From: Pseudomonas tritici | Lineage (GTDB): Bacteria; Pseudomonadota; Gammaproteobacteria; Pseudomonadales; Pseudomonadaceae | DNA: 64,000 bases | Assembly: GCF_014268275.3 (NCBI RefSeq) | Contig: NZ_CP077084.1 | Coordinates: 3,534,001-3,598,000 of the forward strand | Direction of reading: 5' to 3' | Shown: positions 61,957 to 64,000 of the stretch, piece after piece | How positions within the stretch are numbered: the stretch's first letter is position 1 | Layout: every line of letters starts with the position of its first letter | Notes under the pieces: generated by a model | The model's input: the letters and a program-made list of their open reading frames with translations, nothing else | The model's database searches: none | Told to the model about the DNA's origin: nothing | Position numbers and translations under genes: made by a program

Positions 61957-62595
61957 ATGCGTTTACTCTTTCCTCTGGCCGTCAGCTTGACCCTGATCGG
62001 CTGCGCCACCACCAAAACCGACGTCCGCAACGAAGCACAAATCAGCCAATATGACCCGGCCAACTCAGCCCGCGTCCGCCTGATCACGGGTGACACCACC
62101 AACGCGGGCTTCCTCAGTGGCCAGACCTGCGAGAAGTTTTACAACGAGTCCCTGCTGACCAAAACGCCTGAAGAAGCCGGATGGCAAAAAGCGCATGTCG
62201 ACTCGGCGGGCCTTTACCCTTTCAGAGCGACCGACAGCCAGAACAGCGTGATTGGCATGCCCGCCAGCAAGGCGAGCAAAGCCATCAACCAATCGCCCAA
62301 GGTATTTGACGAGCATGTCATCCCGGCGGGTAAACCCTTCATTGCCGGGTTCGCCATGGGCGGCTCACAAATGTCCTGCTTTCCCGCGCCCGTCACGCTC
62401 ATCCCCGAGCCTGGTAAGGACTATGAAATGGAACTTCAGATGCTGAAAATCAGCACGTTCAAGGCCGGTTGCGTGATTGCCGTGCGCCAACTCTCGGCGC
62501 AGGGCAATACCACCGTTGAAACACCGCTGAGACCGCAGGTGTGTGCCAAGACACCGTCGGGTTGGTACACCGTCAATCCAGCGCCTTTGCCTTGA
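61957..62595 (+). CDS. Putative lipoprotein (212 residues)
   Basis: A 212-residue lipoprotein with a short signal (MRLLFPLAVSLTLIGC, lipobox LIGC, Cys16). The mature part (SARVRLITGDTTNAGFLSGQTCEKFYN, HVIPAGKPFIAGFAMGG, VTLIPEPGKDYEMELQM) is probably a beta-sandwich with two to three disulphide-capable Cys pairs. I do not recognise the domain. It follows the bleomycin-like gene by 107 bases in the same direction. Confidence 0.75.
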   Translation: MRLLFPLAVSLTLIGCATTKTDVRNEAQISQYDPANSARVRLITGDTTNAGFLSGQTCEKFYNESLLTKTPEEAGWQKAHVDSAGLYPFRATDSQNSVIGMPASKASKAINQSPKVFDEHVIPAGKPFIAGFAMGGSQMSCFPAPVTLIPEPGKDYEMELQMLKISTFKAGCVIAVRQLSAQGNTTVETPLRPQVCAKTPSGWYTVNPAPLP

Positions 62596-62679
62596 AATGC
62601 CAGAGCAGGACGGAATAGTCGGCCTGCTTATCGGGTAGCTCACTGACCTCGAAACCAGCGTGTATTCATGGAGGAAAAA

Positions 62680-63222
62680 ATGCGGATTTACATCACAGGT
62701 GCGTCGTGTGCGGGCGTGACGACTTTGGGTCAGAACCTCGCCACGCGGCTTGATGTAAGGCAGGTCGATGTCGATGATTATTACTGGATGCCCACAGACC
62801 CTCCTTACACAACCAAGCGGCCTCCCGCTGATCGCGTGTCATTGATGCAGCAAGCACTCGGTGACGGCGATTGGGTGTTGAGCGGTTCATGCATGGGCTG
62901 GGGCGATGCGCTGATCGCTGATGCGGAGCTGATTGTCTTCGTTGTCACACCAACACCCGTTCGCCTTGAACGGCTGGCGGCACGTGAGAAAGAGCACTTT
63001 GGCGGCCGGATAGCGCCAGGTGGTGACATGCATCAGATACATGAGGCCTTTCGGGAATGGGCTTCGCAGTATGATGACCCGAACTTTTCAGGACGCAACC
63101 GAGCGTGGCACGAGGCGTGGTTATCCCGGCAGACGGCCCCGGTCTTACGGGTTGACGGGATGAGCAGTGCTGAACAGATGGCAGAGGATGTCGTGCAGGC
63201 GGTGTCGCGCATGTCGCCGTAG
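62680..63222 (+). CDS. P-loop NTPase, adenylate-kinase-like
   Basis: A 180-residue small-molecule-kinase-like P-loop protein: IYITGASCAGVTTLGQNLATRL is the Walker A region, VDVDDYYWMPTDPPY an acceptor-binding segment, DWVLSGSCMGWGDALIADAELIVFV a Walker B-like strand. The Walker A Lys is replaced by Val (GASCAGVTT), a change I recall in a subset of related proteins (GxxGxGTTT types). Whether it still hydrolyses ATP is uncertain. The ATG at 62680 has GGAGG 5 bases upstream. Substrate unknown. Confidence 0.75.
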   Translation: MRIYITGASCAGVTTLGQNLATRLDVRQVDVDDYYWMPTDPPYTTKRPPADRVSLMQQALGDGDWVLSGSCMGWGDALIADAELIVFVVTPTPVRLERLAAREKEHFGGRIAPGGDMHQIHEAFREWASQYDDPNFSGRNRAWHEAWLSRQTAPVLRVDGMSSAEQMAEDVVQAVSRMSP

Positions 63223-63331
63223 CTGAACACTCGGAATCCGTTAACCCACATTGCCCCATCCACCGTTGGGACTTTTCAAACAAGCTTTCTGTGAGAGCTG
63301 ATTCTACTGAATGGAAACGGGAGCACTCGGG

Positions 63332-63823
63332 ATGCAATTTCAGCCCGCAACTACGGATATCCCTTTAGTTACTCTTGTTGGAACTCAACCCAGTGATTTC
63401 GAAACACTTGTGGCTATTCGGATTGAAGCCATGCGTGAAAGCCTTGTGCGCATTGGTCGCTTCGATCCCGTGCGGGCCCGAGAGCGTTTTCGCGAAGGCT
63501 TTTCCTCCGAGTCCACTCGCTACATCGAAGTTTCCGGCGAGCGAGTAGGTTTCGTCGTCGTCAAGCCGCTTATCGACGGATTACTGCTTGATCATTTGTA
63601 CATCAAGCCGAGCGCACAAGGCGCGGGCATAGGTTCGGTTGTCCTTAGTCAAATCTTCGTGGAAGCGGAGGCCGCAGGAATGGCAGTGCGGGTAGGGGCT
63701 CTCAGAGAAAGCGAGTCAAATCGCTTTTACACGCGTCATGGCTTCCAGTTTGTCGAAAGTACCGAGTTCGACAACTATTATGTTCGTCACCCTGCCCAAG
63801 GCAACTCGGCAGCCGAGACCTGA
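63332..63823 (+). CDS. GNAT family N-acetyltransferase
   Basis: A 163-residue acetyltransferase of the GNAT fold. GQPSD-like front (LVTLVGTQPSDFETLVAIRIEAM), the acetyl-CoA-binding loop in LYIKPSAQGAGIGSVVLSQIF, and the C-terminal ESESNRFYTRHGFQFVES motif. A second ATG at 63332 with GGGAG about 8 bases upstream is preferred; an in-frame ATG at 63311 is possible. The coding region is AT-richer than the core genes (43% G+C in 63361-63420 by count). Substrate unknown. Confidence 0.85.
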   Translation: MQFQPATTDIPLVTLVGTQPSDFETLVAIRIEAMRESLVRIGRFDPVRARERFREGFSSESTRYIEVSGERVGFVVVKPLIDGLLLDHLYIKPSAQGAGIGSVVLSQIFVEAEAAGMAVRVGALRESESNRFYTRHGFQFVESTEFDNYYVRHPAQGNSAAET

Positions 63824-64000
63824 TCCAGGCCCAGCTGACCTGATGGATGGCGTCGGTCAACGTTTGCGTGCCGAGGTTTCAACTACCGAAGAGACACCGG
63901 CAAGCCAGAGCTAAGTTGATCCGCGCGCGTTGGCGTCATCGCAGACTCAACGCGCGCATTGTCCAACTGCCCCCTGCCCCCTTATCCTCACACCTCCCCG
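63824..64000. other. Non-coding end of the window
   Basis: No reading frame, hairpin or repeat with support was found in the last 177 bases. Confidence 0.4.

Overview
The window looks like a chromosomal segment of a fluorescent pseudomonad (Pseudomonas fluorescens group). The reasons are a PvdQ-type acylase with a PvdS-dependent promoter, the Pseudomonas order glgA-treZ-malQ-treY-DUF2934-glgX, an AphA-type polyamine deacetylase, Pseudomonas-style REP sequences, and mostly high-GC third codon positions. This was judged by reading; no database search was possible.

Layout. 0-7.7 kb: an ADP-ribosylglycohydrolase, a GlxA/AraC-type regulator, LysE and EamA transporters, an SDR, a DUF1993 protein, a GNAT acetyltransferase and a secreted trypsin-like protease, plus two very small genes (2242-2325, 3205-3351). 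7.7-12.7 kb: an accessory patch of small orphan genes, some AT-rich, with the C-terminal stub of a phage-type integrase (about 9582-9872), a chemoreceptor, and about 0.9 kb of palindrome-rich DNA without convincing genes, ending at a solitary tRNA-Cys. 13.0-15.9 kb: pvdQ, with a PvdS iron-starvation box, divergent from a Fur-like small regulator. 16.2-24 kb: LysR/aldo-keto reductase pair, dCache chemoreceptor, SRPBCC, DUF411 and YqaA-type proteins, an alpha/beta hydrolase, a hydroxyacid dehydrogenase, then a REP cluster.

24.5-39.2 kb is the metabolic core. glgA, treZ, malQ, treY and a DUF2934 gene run tightly together and should make glycogen-type glucan and convert it to trehalose; a strong hairpin separates them from glgX. 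Behind glgX, with stop/start overlaps, come an acyl-CoA-dehydrogenase-like gene, a PIG-L deacetylase, a NodS-like methyltransferase and a family 2 glycosyltransferase, followed by a second PIG-L paralogue that has lost the usual catalytic residues. I infer a glycan-modifying pathway with Nod-factor-like chemistry (deacetylate, then N-methylate). This is the best candidate for an undescribed system here.

39.3-47.5 kb: a secreted epoxide-hydrolase-like protein, a CycA-like permease, the polyamine deacetylase with a divergent Lrp regulator, a Fur-box-preceded TonB-dependent receptor and a chemoreceptor with a histidine-rich membrane domain. 47.5-51.3 kb: a lower-GC block (HAD phosphatase, 14-TM MFS pump, secreted GlcG-like protein, divergent LysR) that looks acquired. 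51.5-64 kb: transporters, DCC and DoxX-like proteins, a saccharopine dehydrogenase-like protein, an MFS/LysR divergent pair, a decaying LysR pseudogene next to an isochorismatase fragment, a ProC-like reductase, two VOC proteins, two lipoproteins, a P-loop kinase-like protein and a GNAT acetyltransferase.
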